From contig CAJXXT010000012.1 in NCBI GenBank assembly GCA_913063495.1, forward strand, positions 1 through 52,257: a DNA stretch of 52,257 nucleotides. Direction: 5' to 3'. The DNA is from an uncultured Gammaproteobacteria bacterium. Lineage in GTDB: Bacteria; Pseudomonadota; Gammaproteobacteria; Pseudomonadales; Ketobacteraceae. Positions 9,329 to 18,672 of the stretch are shown here, piece by piece (the stretch's first letter is position 1; the number at the start of each line of letters is the position of its first letter). A model generated the notes under the pieces. The model was not told the DNA's origin. It saw only the letters and a program-made list of their open reading frames with translations, and ran no database searches. A program made the translations under genes and the position numbers.

Positions 9329-9349
9329 AAGGTAACCCCTGACCTCTGG

Positions 9350-11749
9350 TTAAACCTGTCTGCGACGACGTATCGCCAACAAACCCAACAATCCAAGTAA
9401 TAACACATTAAGTGCGCCGCCAAACTTTTGCGTTACACTGTTATCTTCTACATCAACCTCAAGCTCATCACTACTTATCTCTGCAGTAAAATCAAATTTA
9501 GTGAGTGTTTTAGACGTCAAAACCGTCAGTTTAACCGTAGATTGCTCAGTAGCCTGCAAGTCAGAAAGAGAACACGTCAACGTCACACCATCAATTGCAC
9601 ACGATGCTGTTTCACTCACATACTCTCCGTATTCCACGGCTTCTGGTAATGTGATCACAAGCTCAGGGTTATGAGCAGTAGTTTCACTGCCATTCTCAAC
9701 AACAACATCAATGTTGATTTTTCCGTTTTGCCACTTTCCTGTTGCCCCCACCATAATCACATTTAAGTTAGTAATTGCTTGGTCTTGCCCCGCAGTGATT
9801 GAAAACGATTCGTCATTCATATCAAAGAAGACATTGTCTGAACAAGCCACTTTTATACGAGCTTGGTTTACGTCAGCATTTGGAACCAACACACTCGCAC
9901 TACCATCATTAGGCGCCGAATTTAACAACACAGTTGGGAACGTGAAACCGTTGTCATCAGAGAAAAGGATGTCCACGTTATCGCAGTTCACGGGAAAGTT
10001 ATTGGTATTTGCTACGTCCCACTGAACTTGTTGAATGGTGTTGCCTATCCAGTTTAATGGTGTATTGGGAGATGTTACTTCAAATGGCCCGGCGTTAGTG
10101 GTAACCGCAACGTTTGCATCATCATTAACCACACCGCCCTTGCCATCCCTCACCGTTAAGCGAAACGTTAACGTACGGTTAGTCGACGGTAATACAGACC
10201 CTTTAGCAGGGGCCGTGTTATTAATTAATGTTATCAAAGCTGGAAACGTACGTACGGAATTCGTGGTTGCGGGAAATGATCGAAAAATTGGCCCAGATCC
10301 AGTATCAATTCCAGGAGCAGAACTTGCCCCTAAATTATACTGTTCCCAGTTATACGTTAAGGTATCACCGTCAGAGTCTGTTGCCACACCGGCTAGTTCA
10401 AATGACGTTTGTTGTGGAATGGTATAATTACTTCCAGCATTTACATCAGGAAGCTGGTTACCCGTATTACCATGTGTGCCACAGCTACTGCCAAAACCAC
10501 TGGTAAATGATGCTACTTCTTGCTGACTTTTTGCGTGAAAATAATCATCGCTATTATTGGCAATATTATCGCTGCCGCAGATACCCGCATAACCCATAAT
10601 GGTTGAAGCACTGCCAGGCTCATAAGCCGTCGACGCAGATCGGTTACCTCCAGCACAGGCTCCTTCGCTACCATTAAAGGTATGATTTGCCCCCATTTGA
10701 TGACCAATTTCATGGGCGACATAATCAACCCAAAACGCATCACCCACCGGAGAATTATTTCCAGTAACACCCTCAGCTTTTGAAGAAGAACAGGGAGATT
10801 GCAACGCGGCAATACCGCCACCACCTGTGCTAAACACATGACCAATGTCATAATTCCCGCTACCGATAACAGAATCAATGGCGGTTTGATTTTCTGCCAA
10901 CATGTTATAGCCATCATTGTTGGTATAAGGGTCTGTTGACGCATTGGTATAAATTAGCTGATTGTTATTCCCTACCAAGGTATAACGTACCGAAAGCTCA
11001 CGCTCATACACTTCGTTAATTCTATTTATCGCAGTAACTACTGCCGCCATACCTGCATTGACGGTACCACCATGAAATTGTGTGTATTCACCCGTTGTAG
11101 CAACAGCCAAACGGTAAGTATGTAATACACTTCCTGATACTGATGTTTTTTGTGCTGAGCTTTTATTTAGCAGATCATTATTTGCTAGAGAAGCTTCAGT
11201 AATACCCTGTAATGGACTAACCACCGTACAGGTAAAACTCTTTTCAGAAGATTCACCAATATATTCACTGCGAGCATAACGCTGATATTGTGAGGCATCA
11301 ACCGTAGAAGCCGGATCAAAATAATAGGTTTCGCCGTCACTAAAAATAATCGCTCGAAATCCTTTTTCGGTAAAATCAAACCGGGCACTCACTGATGTAT
11401 CCCCTACACCAAAACCTTTAAAGGTTTTAATATCTGGAAATTTCTCCGCAAGCCCAGGAGCCATGATCGGAGATTCAAAAAGCTCAAGATCAACAGCCTG
11501 ACCGTTGGATAAAGGTACGTTAATCACAACACCCGGCACACCCGTGTTTTCTAGCGGAGCATCACTCAGGACTTTTTTCATAAGCAATTGGTTTAACGAC
11601 ACACTTTGCTTAACGCTTGACGTTGCTGTTTTGTTAGCAACAACCGCCTTTACCTCAGTCACGCTCCATAACGCGTCAACAGCAAGTGCTGATTGATTAC
11701 AAAGTAGCATTAGGGAAACACCCGCTATAAGATTTTGTGGTTTGATCAT
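9350..11749 (-). CDS. Secreted zinc metalloprotease (reprolysin-like) with C-terminal sorting tag
   Basis: Secreted endopeptidase of 799 residues. ATG 11749 has GGAG at a 5-nt spacing and starts a clear signal peptide (MIKPQNLIAGVSLMLL, cleaved after SALA); the longer frame to 11803 has no leader character. Residues about 20-200 look like a propeptide. The metzincin site is HEIGHQMGANH with H346, E347, H350 and H356, as in M12B-like bacterial reprolysins. The catalytic domain holds many Gly/Asn/Cys residues and is followed by Ig-like or cadherin-like beta domains (DVNAGSNYTIPQQTSFELAG; TSPNTPLNWIGNTIQQVQWD) and a DUF11-type domain. The C-terminus is a tripartite tag: GG, a hydrophobic stretch LNVLLLGLLGLLAI, and RRRRQV, resembling GlyGly-CTERM/rhombosortase substrates usually exported by type II secretion. 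Single-gene unit. Confidence 0.88.
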   Translation of the reverse strand: MIKPQNLIAGVSLMLLCNQSALAVDALWSVTEVKAVVANKTATSSVKQSVSLNQLLMKKVLSDAPLENTGVPGVVINVPLSNGQAVDLELFESPIMAPGLAEKFPDIKTFKGFGVGDTSVSARFDFTEKGFRAIIFSDGETYYFDPASTVDASQYQRYARSEYIGESSEKSFTCTVVSPLQGITEASLANNDLLNKSSAQKTSVSGSVLHTYRLAVATTGEYTQFHGGTVNAGMAAVVTAINRINEVYERELSVRYTLVGNNNQLIYTNASTDPYTNNDGYNMLAENQTAIDSVIGSGNYDIGHVFSTGGGGIAALQSPCSSSKAEGVTGNNSPVGDAFWVDYVAHEIGHQMGANHTFNGSEGACAGGNRSASTAYEPGSASTIMGYAGICGSDNIANNSDDYFHAKSQQEVASFTSGFGSSCGTHGNTGNQLPDVNAGSNYTIPQQTSFELAGVATDSDGDTLTYNWEQYNLGASSAPGIDTGSGPIFRSFPATTNSVRTFPALITLINNTAPAKGSVLPSTNRTLTFRLTVRDGKGGVVNDDANVAVTTNAGPFEVTSPNTPLNWIGNTIQQVQWDVANTNNFPVNCDNVDILFSDDNGFTFPTVLLNSAPNDGSASVLVPNADVNQARIKVACSDNVFFDMNDESFSITAGQDQAITNLNVIMVGATGKWQNGKINIDVVVENGSETTAHNPELVITLPEAVEYGEYVSETASCAIDGVTLTCSLSDLQATEQSTVKLTVLTSKTLTKFDFTAEISSDELEVDVEDNSVTQKFGGALNVLLLGLLGLLAIRRRRQV

Positions 11750-12036
11750 ACTGACTCCAAATGTCCTTCCAGTGAATATCCAATGGGTAGTGACATTCAA
11801 CATGCCATGAATAGTTACATTCCATGCCTTCCCAGGTTAGGGAAAACAGTACCTGTAAAAAAGAGTAAAAGAGTAAACAGCTTGCCATGGAATATCAATA
11901 GTGGGATATCCGTTCCTATTCACAGAATCAGAATTTGACAGGCCTATAAAATAATTCTTTGCCAACCCACAACCTTCAATATTTTATGGTACCGTTACCC
12001 ATCACAGACTAATAAACTCACCCTAATCAAACGGTT

Positions 12037-13125
12037 ATGACCATGACCTCTTATTGGATTTTCCTTGGATTAGCATTGTGTTGGATGCATGCATTTAATC
12101 TGCTGATTCAGCCCAAACGCAGTAGAAGCTCAACTATCCTCATTGCAATTCTACTATCTCTAGCATTTATTCAATGGGAGTTATGGCTACAGGTATTAGG
12201 GAATTTCAGTAACCCAATCAAACATCATGCATTAATTTACTTTCTACACCAGCCTTGCCTCTATTTACCAGGCCCACTGTTATATATCTATGCCCATAGT
12301 TTGCTAGATCCACCCAGCGTAACGCCAATGATAAAACGTCACCTTCTTCCCGCTGGATTTATCTTGGCTTGGTCAGTGATGGAATTTATTTTATGGGATG
12401 GCCAAGAGAAACTATCGTTGAGCCGATGGTTATATCTTTTTTGCTTCAGCTCCGGCGCAATATACGCGTACTTATTATTAGCCCAATTACGTCGCTTCGC
12501 CCATTCAGACCATTTATTAAAAATTGAATTCACCCTATTATCTATCATCATATCCGTCGGCGTTGCTGTCTCCATCATTGCCTCCGTAGGAGGGTTATTA
12601 AACAGCTCAACTTTTTACCAACTTTATGCCAGCACCATCACCTTGATGATGATAAGCGCCTACTTAGTAGGTGGCCGCTTCCCCGAACTTACAACCACGG
12701 TGGCCGATGATATTCTTGAAACGATTGAAAAGAAAAAGTATGAACAGTCGCACTTAAAACAAGTGGATATCGAAAGTGTCACTTCTCGCCTAACGCAATT
12801 AATGACGGAACAGAAACAATACCGAAATGAAAACATCGACCTTGCAAGCTTAGCCGCCGACATTGGCCTAAATGGACACCAGCTTTCACAGCTGCTAAAC
12901 GATCATTTAAACACCAACTTTAACAGCTTTATCAAAGGTTACCGTATAGAAGAAGCCAAGACATTATTGTGTTCTGACAACAAACACACCATCACCCACA
13001 TTGCCTTTGAGGTAGGTTTTAGCTCATCATCAACATTCTACAAAGCTTTTCAGGATGCCACCGGATTAGCGCCTGGACAATTCCGAAAACAAAATAGGTC
13101 AAAAATCCAGCAAAAGATACCATAA
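12037..13125 (+). CDS. Membrane-bound AraC-family regulator
   Basis: The first 220 residues hold about seven hydrophobic helices (WIFLGLALCWMHAFNLLI; ILIAILLSLAFIQWELWL; and so on), and residues 255-355 form an AraC helix-turn-helix pair: IDLASLAADIGLNGHQLSQLLND, broken as LASLAADIGLNGHQLSQLL, and then HIAFEVGFSSSSTFYKAF with TGLAPGQFRKQ. This is the type of regulator where the sensor is a membrane domain and DNA is bound at the membrane. ATG 12037 and ATG 12043 are both possible. It is divergent from the metalloprotease across 287 nt and lies just upstream, in the same direction, of the DUF2269 and SDR genes; either side could be its target. Confidence 0.85.
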   Translation: MTMTSYWIFLGLALCWMHAFNLLIQPKRSRSSTILIAILLSLAFIQWELWLQVLGNFSNPIKHHALIYFLHQPCLYLPGPLLYIYAHSLLDPPSVTPMIKRHLLPAGFILAWSVMEFILWDGQEKLSLSRWLYLFCFSSGAIYAYLLLAQLRRFAHSDHLLKIEFTLLSIIISVGVAVSIIASVGGLLNSSTFYQLYASTITLMMISAYLVGGRFPELTTTVADDILETIEKKKYEQSHLKQVDIESVTSRLTQLMTEQKQYRNENIDLASLAADIGLNGHQLSQLLNDHLNTNFNSFIKGYRIEEAKTLLCSDNKHTITHIAFEVGFSSSSTFYKAFQDATGLAPGQFRKQNRSKIQQKIP

Positions 13126-13242
13126 ACCCACTAAAAACCCTCGTAAAATTATAAATTGAGAAGAATATCTCCCTCTCAAGCCCTAACGTTGATGTCTCAC
13201 CGCGATAACTAGCAACACTCATCAACAGGGGCAGCTTCCTCA

Positions 13243-13713
13243 ATGCTGGATTACCAAGCACTTAAAACCATTCACATTGTCAGCTCTACTCTGTTATTTG
13301 GCACAGGTTTGGGCACCTTCTTTTTTATGCTAATGGCAACCCGCAGCAAAAATGTACAAGCCATTAAGGTCACAGCAAAAAACGTGGTCATCGCTGACTG
13401 GATATTTACTTCCCCTGCCGTACCTATTCAGTTTATCACCGGCATCCTATTGATGAACCTATTAGGCGCATCCTACAGCTCCCAATGGTTTATCGCTATT
13501 GTCAGCTTATTTGTATTTGTTGGTTTTCTTTGGTTGCCTGTTGTTTGGATACAGATCCAGATGAAAAATATACTGCAAGATCTTCCTGATAATGAACCAC
13601 TTCCGGACCGGTTTACCACCTTAATGCAACGCTGGACCTATATGGGGTATCCGGCCTTTGGGGCTGTTTTAGTGATTTTTGTGTTGATGGTTTACAAACC
13701 CGGCATGGTGTAA
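13243..13713 (+). CDS. DUF2269 family membrane protein, copy 1
   Basis: Integral membrane protein of 156 residues with four hydrophobic helices, typical of DUF2269. Key parts are LKTIHIVSSTLLFGTGLGT in helix 1, with the conserved His, and VVIADWIFTSPAVPIQFITG, ending in FVLMVYKPGMV. The function is unknown; members often sit next to SDR-DoxX proteins, as here. It is about 40 percent identical by eye to the next gene and clearly arose by tandem duplication. Confidence 0.82.
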   Translation: MLDYQALKTIHIVSSTLLFGTGLGTFFFMLMATRSKNVQAIKVTAKNVVIADWIFTSPAVPIQFITGILLMNLLGASYSSQWFIAIVSLFVFVGFLWLPVVWIQIQMKNILQDLPDNEPLPDRFTTLMQRWTYMGYPAFGAVLVIFVLMVYKPGMV

Positions 13714-13765
13714 CGCTTCAGAAAATACACAAACGATAACCAAACAGCTTTTTACGAGGAAAACT

Positions 13766-14239
13766 ATGCTTTACGATTATCAATTGCTCAAACTAATTCA
13801 TATTTTGAGCTCTACATTTTTATGGGGAACTGGGGTTGGCACTGCTTTTTTTATGGTGATGGCACACTTGTCCAACAACACGGAAACCATTCAACGCACA
13901 ACCAAACATGTCGTTATTGCCGATTGGTTATTCACCACGCCAGCATTTATCATCCAACCAATATCCGGTTATTTTTTAATGAAAGCTCTGCATTACGATT
14001 TTGAATCACAGTGGTTTTTAGTGGTAGCAGCATTGTATAGCATCATGGCTATTGCCTGGTTTCCTGTTGTCTACTTGCAAGATCAAATGCGAAAACTTAC
14101 TAAAAACCTTAATACTACTGATGCGTTACCAGCGCGTTACCACTCTTTATTTAAACGCTGGATTTCCTTAGGGTTTCCCGCAGGATTTGCTGTCATCTCA
14201 CTCTTTGTATTAATGGTCTACAAACCCTGGCTAGTCTAG
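13766..14239 (+). CDS. DUF2269 family membrane protein, copy 2
   Basis: Paralog of the preceding gene, 157 residues, with the same layout: LKLIHILSSTFLWGTGVGT, VVIADWLFTTPAFIIQPISG, and the same end FVLMVYKPWLV. The start ATG has GAGGAAA directly upstream. The gap to copy 1 is 52 nt and to the SDR gene 66 nt, consistent with one transcript. Two diverged subunits could form a heteromeric membrane complex; this is an inference from pairing alone. Confidence 0.82.
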   Translation: MLYDYQLLKLIHILSSTFLWGTGVGTAFFMVMAHLSNNTETIQRTTKHVVIADWLFTTPAFIIQPISGYFLMKALHYDFESQWFLVVAALYSIMAIAWFPVVYLQDQMRKLTKNLNTTDALPARYHSLFKRWISLGFPAGFAVISLFVLMVYKPWLV

Positions 14240-14305
14240 AAGGCTTATTTTGTGGAAATGGGCATTTAAAAAATACAGTTAGAGCATTAGTTAAAGGAAA
14301 GTGGA

Positions 14306-15604
14306 ATGAGAATTTTAATTACAGGTGCAAGTGGATTTATAGGTTTTCATCTTTTAAAACAATTAATAAAAAATGGACACTCTGTTGTCGGCTGCACACG
14401 TAGAGTTCGCACGTTACAGCATTACTTACCTAACGTTGAGTGGATTCATTGTGACTTCACCCAAGACATATCCCCAGACATGTGGCGGCCTCGATTAGAA
14501 GGTATTGATGTTATTGTTAATGCTGTTGGTATTATTGAGGAACAAGGAAACCAGACATTTGAAACCGTTCAAACACTAACACCTATCGCGTTATTCGATG
14601 CCGCTGATTCCTTAGATATAAAAGTGATTCAAATATCCGCTTTAGGCGCCGATGATCCTGACGTAAAAGAAAATTTTCTACGAACAAAATTGGATGCTGA
14701 CAACCACCTAAACACCCTCTCTATTGAGTCCATTATAGTGCACCCATCAATTGTTATCGGACGTGGTGGTACCAGTACAGCGTTATTTAATTGCATGGCG
14801 GCCTTACCCATTACACCCCTGATTGGCGATGGGCAACAAAAAATACAGCCTATTCATATCGATGACGCCATCACCTCTTTGGTTCATATGATAGAACACT
14901 GGCCTGGCGGAAAAAAACGACACCAACTGATGGGGGCCAATATACTCACCATGACAGAGTTATATACCCTTACAAGAGAGTGGTTACGATTACCCAATAT
15001 TCGATTTATAAAAATCCCCCTACCGTTACTTCGGCCATTAGCAAACCTAAATGAAAAAATCGGCGGTAAGGGTTTACTTAACAATGGCACACTCAACTTA
15101 TTAGAAAACGCCAGAACGCCGGAAGCAACTTATCACGCAACTCCACCAAAACCACTGCAAGATGCGTTGTGGTTAGACCCTGCAACAAAATCCGATACCT
15201 GGTACGCTCGATTACAGTCCGTACATCCTATGATGTTTTGGTCAATCGCATTTATTTGGATATTTACCGGATTAACATCTGCATTTTTTGATCTCGATTC
15301 TGGTTATGCACTAATGGCATCTGGTGGCTTTAGCGGCTGGCAGGCAACAACGGCAATCTATGCAGGGGCTATTGTTGATTTTAGTTTAGGGATTATGATG
15401 ATAAAACATTACCGATTGCGATGGATTTACAGTATTCAAATAACGATGATGCTGGGGTATATGGTTGCTATAGCATTCATTGCGCCAGACCAATGGTTAC
15501 ACCCCTTTGGGCCAGTAACAAAAAACTTCCCGCTCATCGCAGGTACAATATTTTTATTATTTACCCTTCCGATTAAAGGAAAGTTCTATCTAAAGGCTAT
15601 TTAG
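14306..15604 (+). CDS. SDR-type NAD(P)-binding protein fused to a DoxX-like membrane domain
   Basis: Residues 1-290 are an atypical short-chain dehydrogenase with the nucleotide motif GASGFIGFHLL near the N-terminus, VNAVGIIEE, and IVIGRGG; the classical YxxxK active site is not evident, as in the atypical NDUFA9-like class. Residues from about 305 on have four membrane helices and match the DoxX-like family (HPMMFWSIAFIWIFTGLTSA; FSLGIMMIKHYRLRW). The fusion suggests an enzyme or cofactor-binding protein held at the inner membrane with its DUF2269 neighbours. RBS AAAGGAAA precedes ATG 14306. Its stop overlaps the stop of the convergent kinase gene by four bases. Confidence 0.85.
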   Translation: MRILITGASGFIGFHLLKQLIKNGHSVVGCTRRVRTLQHYLPNVEWIHCDFTQDISPDMWRPRLEGIDVIVNAVGIIEEQGNQTFETVQTLTPIALFDAADSLDIKVIQISALGADDPDVKENFLRTKLDADNHLNTLSIESIIVHPSIVIGRGGTSTALFNCMAALPITPLIGDGQQKIQPIHIDDAITSLVHMIEHWPGGKKRHQLMGANILTMTELYTLTREWLRLPNIRFIKIPLPLLRPLANLNEKIGGKGLLNNGTLNLLENARTPEATYHATPPKPLQDALWLDPATKSDTWYARLQSVHPMMFWSIAFIWIFTGLTSAFFDLDSGYALMASGGFSGWQATTAIYAGAIVDFSLGIMMIKHYRLRWIYSIQITMMLGYMVAIAFIAPDQWLHPFGPVTKNFPLIAGTIFLLFTLPIKGKFYLKAI

Positions 15605-18033
15605 GTAACATCCCGAACCAACCAGTAATGCAACTTTTCAGCAACAAGCTCTTTTTTCACCGGCTTCCTGATATAGTCGTCCATACCAGCCTGTAAACAT
15701 TTGTCGCGGTCACCACTCATTGCATTTGCGGTCACTGCGATAATATGTGTTTCTGAATTTCTACAACCCAACGCCCTGATAGCTTTGGTTGCTTCAAAAC
15801 CATCCAGAATCGGCATCTGACAGTCCATTAGTATGCAGTCATAGTCTTTTTTATTTGCCAGATCAACGGCTTCTTTCCCATTGCTAGCCTTTTCCACTCG
15901 ACACCCTAACTTCCCAACCATTGCGGTTAGTGTCATCAAGTTAACAGGATTATCTTCAACAATTAGTATCAGCGGGTTCCCTAACAACAAACATCCTTTA
16001 CTCTCTTTTTTGACATTTTTAATCACACTTCCTTTTTGAAAATCAATCGCTATAGTAAAAGTTGTCCCTTCGTCTAATACAGAATCAACGGATATAGCCC
16101 CTCCCATTCTATCCACAATTGCTTTACTTAATGATAACCCAATGCCCAAACCTCCATATTGACGCGAGAATGACCCATCCATTTGACGAAAACTTTCAAA
16201 AATATCCTTTAACATATCAGCAGCAATACCAATGCCCGTATCACAAATCATAAAACCTAAATGGTAAACACCCTCTATCTCATGACTATCTATTGTTAAA
16301 GTAATGCTTCCTTGATGAGTAAATTTCACCGCGTTATCTAGTAATTGAAATAACATATGATGAAGTCGTAACGAATCACCTAGTAGCTGATACTGAAGAT
16401 TCGTATTATTGACAACCGAGAATGCTATGCCTTTTATTGCACAGTCGCTTTCAATCATCTTTTCACATTTTTCAACAATCCTATCTAAAACAAAAGGCTG
16501 CTCATGCAAATGCCAATTCCCAGACTGGATCTCTGAATATTCTAACAAACTATCCACTAACTGCGTCATTCTATTTGCGCTTTGGGCCGCCGCATCAACA
16601 TGAGGTTTTACAGAAACATCAAAAATGCCGTCTTGAATAACCTGTAAAGATCCTTCAATACCATTCATCGGTGTGCGCAACTCATGACTAATGGTTGCTA
16701 AAAACTCATCTTTTAGCATATTATTTTTTGTGAGAAGTTTTAGTGCTTGATTCAACTCTCTATTATTTTCCTCCAATTCTTTCTTTGATTGTTTTTCAAG
16801 AGCATGCTTTTCTGCTTTCATTCGATTAATTCTTCCCGCTAACGCCAAAGAAAGCAACACCACTTCCATCGCTGAACCAACTTGCGCCACATGCCGAGTA
16901 AATAGGTTTGATGGAAGAATACCAGCACCGGTCAACCCCATGATAACCGCTGCAAACAGCAACGTTATCCATGCAAAGAAGAAAAGTTTCGCCCCTCTAA
17001 ATCCAGAAATTATACTATTAATAGATGCGAGAAAAATCGACGATGTAGACCCTATGCCCAAAACTATCCCAATCAAAATACTTATTCTATATCCTGCAAA
17101 TAGAGATACAAAAAGAGCAATGACATTACACATTATAAAGAACAATAGAATACGATCAAAAATCGGATTATTCTTTTCCGTCCGCAAAAAAGAACGGGAA
17201 AAACCCAGGGCAAAAAACAATGACAGCAAAACTGACGAGGGTAGAATAATATCATTAAGATCCGGTATTCTTGGCCATAGATATTGATAAGCATGACCAA
17301 ACAAACATGCTTGAAATAATGTAAATGAAGCAATATAACCCACATAATATAAATAAGACTGATCTTTAATGCTAAAGCCGATGAACACATTATAAAGAAT
17401 CATTACCAGTAATATTCCGTAATAAATCCCAAACGCCAACAATCGATTGTTTTTTTCTTCTATATAATTATTTTTGTCCCATATTGATATTAACAACATC
17501 ATGGAAGACGTTGTATCAACTTTTATCCAGTACTGATAATTTTCATTTATTTTTAAGGCGTCAGGAATCACAAAAACACTATCAAGAATTGGGCGATTAG
17601 AAAATGTCTCCCTATCCCCCAACGTCATAAAGTGTTCTGGTGCATTGTCACCAACACTCCTAAATATTTCAATATGATCCGGGTGGGGATAATTAAACTC
17701 TAGTAGAATATCTTTCCACGTAAATTCAGTTTTTTCATCATTAATCGAAAAAGGGAGATACACCCAATATGGGGAATTTTCAAATCCAAAGTTAAAATTG
17801 GCATCAATTTCTTTAAATTTTCCCAATTCAAATAATAACCTTACATTCTCAAGAGTTGCATTTCCGGCTTCATCCTTGTAATACCATACTTGTGGCTTTA
17901 TAGGATGATCTATCAATTCAGGTAATGATATTGTATTTTTTGAAACGCCCTTCATTAGTGGCGCAGCTGCAGAACTCACAGTATGTGCACTCAATAAGAA
18001 AAACATACAAACAAGACGGAAAAATATTGTCAT
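15601..18033 (-). CDS. Hybrid sensor histidine kinase with 7TMR-DISM sensor and receiver
   Basis: Membrane sensor kinase of 810 residues. Signal peptide 1-24; periplasmic 7TMR-DISMED2 sensor about 40-190 (WYYKDEAGNATLENVRLLFE broken here as a representative start); seven membrane helices about 198-400; coiled coil 403-440; HisKA with phosphorylated H450 in SHELRTPMNG; ATPase with N567 (LLDNAVKF) and the G1 box D598-TGIGI; receiver 686-800 with D737 (LMDCQMP) and K790 (RKPVKK). No response regulator or HPt gene is next to it, so the onward partner is encoded elsewhere. The ligand is unknown; 7TMR-DISM sensors are proposed to bind small carbohydrates or similar. RBS CGAGGA sits just upstream of ATG 18033. 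Confidence 0.93.
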   Translation of the reverse strand: MTIFFRLVCMFFLLSAHTVSSAAAPLMKGVSKNTISLPELIDHPIKPQVWYYKDEAGNATLENVRLLFELGKFKEIDANFNFGFENSPYWVYLPFSINDEKTEFTWKDILLEFNYPHPDHIEIFRSVGDNAPEHFMTLGDRETFSNRPILDSVFVIPDALKINENYQYWIKVDTTSSMMLLISIWDKNNYIEEKNNRLLAFGIYYGILLVMILYNVFIGFSIKDQSYLYYVGYIASFTLFQACLFGHAYQYLWPRIPDLNDIILPSSVLLSLFFALGFSRSFLRTEKNNPIFDRILLFFIMCNVIALFVSLFAGYRISILIGIVLGIGSTSSIFLASINSIISGFRGAKLFFFAWITLLFAAVIMGLTGAGILPSNLFTRHVAQVGSAMEVVLLSLALAGRINRMKAEKHALEKQSKKELEENNRELNQALKLLTKNNMLKDEFLATISHELRTPMNGIEGSLQVIQDGIFDVSVKPHVDAAAQSANRMTQLVDSLLEYSEIQSGNWHLHEQPFVLDRIVEKCEKMIESDCAIKGIAFSVVNNTNLQYQLLGDSLRLHHMLFQLLDNAVKFTHQGSITLTIDSHEIEGVYHLGFMICDTGIGIAADMLKDIFESFRQMDGSFSRQYGGLGIGLSLSKAIVDRMGGAISVDSVLDEGTTFTIAIDFQKGSVIKNVKKESKGCLLLGNPLILIVEDNPVNLMTLTAMVGKLGCRVEKASNGKEAVDLANKKDYDCILMDCQMPILDGFEATKAIRALGCRNSETHIIAVTANAMSGDRDKCLQAGMDDYIRKPVKKELVAEKLHYWLVRDVT

Positions 18034-18167
18034 TATTCCTCGGATAAGTGGCGTACCAATAGGCGTCTCTATTCAGTGTAGTAAAAGAGCCTGACACCAC
18101 TTATTCCATTAACCAATAAGGAATAGTTTTATATGCTATTCAGTAATAAAATGGAAAATGACATGGG

Positions 18168-18602
18168 CTACGTCTCATCAACAATCTCTTCTGATTCGAC
18201 TTTTTTAGTAGGCATTCTCGGTTCAACATTAAGAGGGCGAATAAACCCCGTAAACTCCTCTTTAGTGACCTCTTTTGCCTCAGCGCCCTCTAACTCTGCA
18301 CCGCCTAACGCAGCCTCCTCTATCTCGGCACCTTCAGACTCGGCATCTGCAGACAACAACTCTGGCTGCTCTGGATCTGGGCCATACTCAAGCACGATAG
18401 GTCGACGTTTTTCACACAACTCCAGCTCAATGATGTTGCCTCGCAGATAAATATCCTTAGCATTCACTTCAATAAGCTGATTCAGAGCCTGGTCACTATG
18501 AGCTTGATGATAAAGCCCTGTCGCTTCTTTACCAGAAACCCACTCGCCTTTTTTCGTAAGATATTGCCCATCTTGGTTTCGGATTACAAAGGTCTTTGCC
18601 AT
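18168..18602 (-). CDS. Conserved hypothetical protein with acidic tail
   Basis: A 144-residue cytoplasmic protein. The first 75 residues are compact and conserved-looking (MAKTFVIRNQDGQYLTKKGE, then KDIYLRGNIIELELCE); similar small proteins occur next to ubi genes in Pseudomonas-type genomes. The tail is low in complexity and strongly acidic (AESEGAEIEEAALGGAELEG and on), so partly disordered. No known function. It follows ubiI by 70 nt on the same strand and is probably the last gene of the pepP transcript. Confidence 0.7.
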   Translation of the reverse strand: MAKTFVIRNQDGQYLTKKGEWVSGKEATGLYHQAHSDQALNQLIEVNAKDIYLRGNIIELELCEKRRPIVLEYGPDPEQPELLSADAESEGAEIEEAALGGAELEGAEAKEVTKEEFTGFIRPLNVEPRMPTKKVESEEIVDET

Positions 18603-18672
18603 CGGTACTCTCCTCGGTTTTACAATATAAGAGCCATTATTAATGCTTTAAAAAAAGCTGTCTAGTGTTGTT

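Noticed and set aside
10513..10944. Long overlapping frames on both strands inside the metalloprotease gene
   Set aside because: They are in other frames of a well-supported gene, have no ribosome-binding sites and no protein character.
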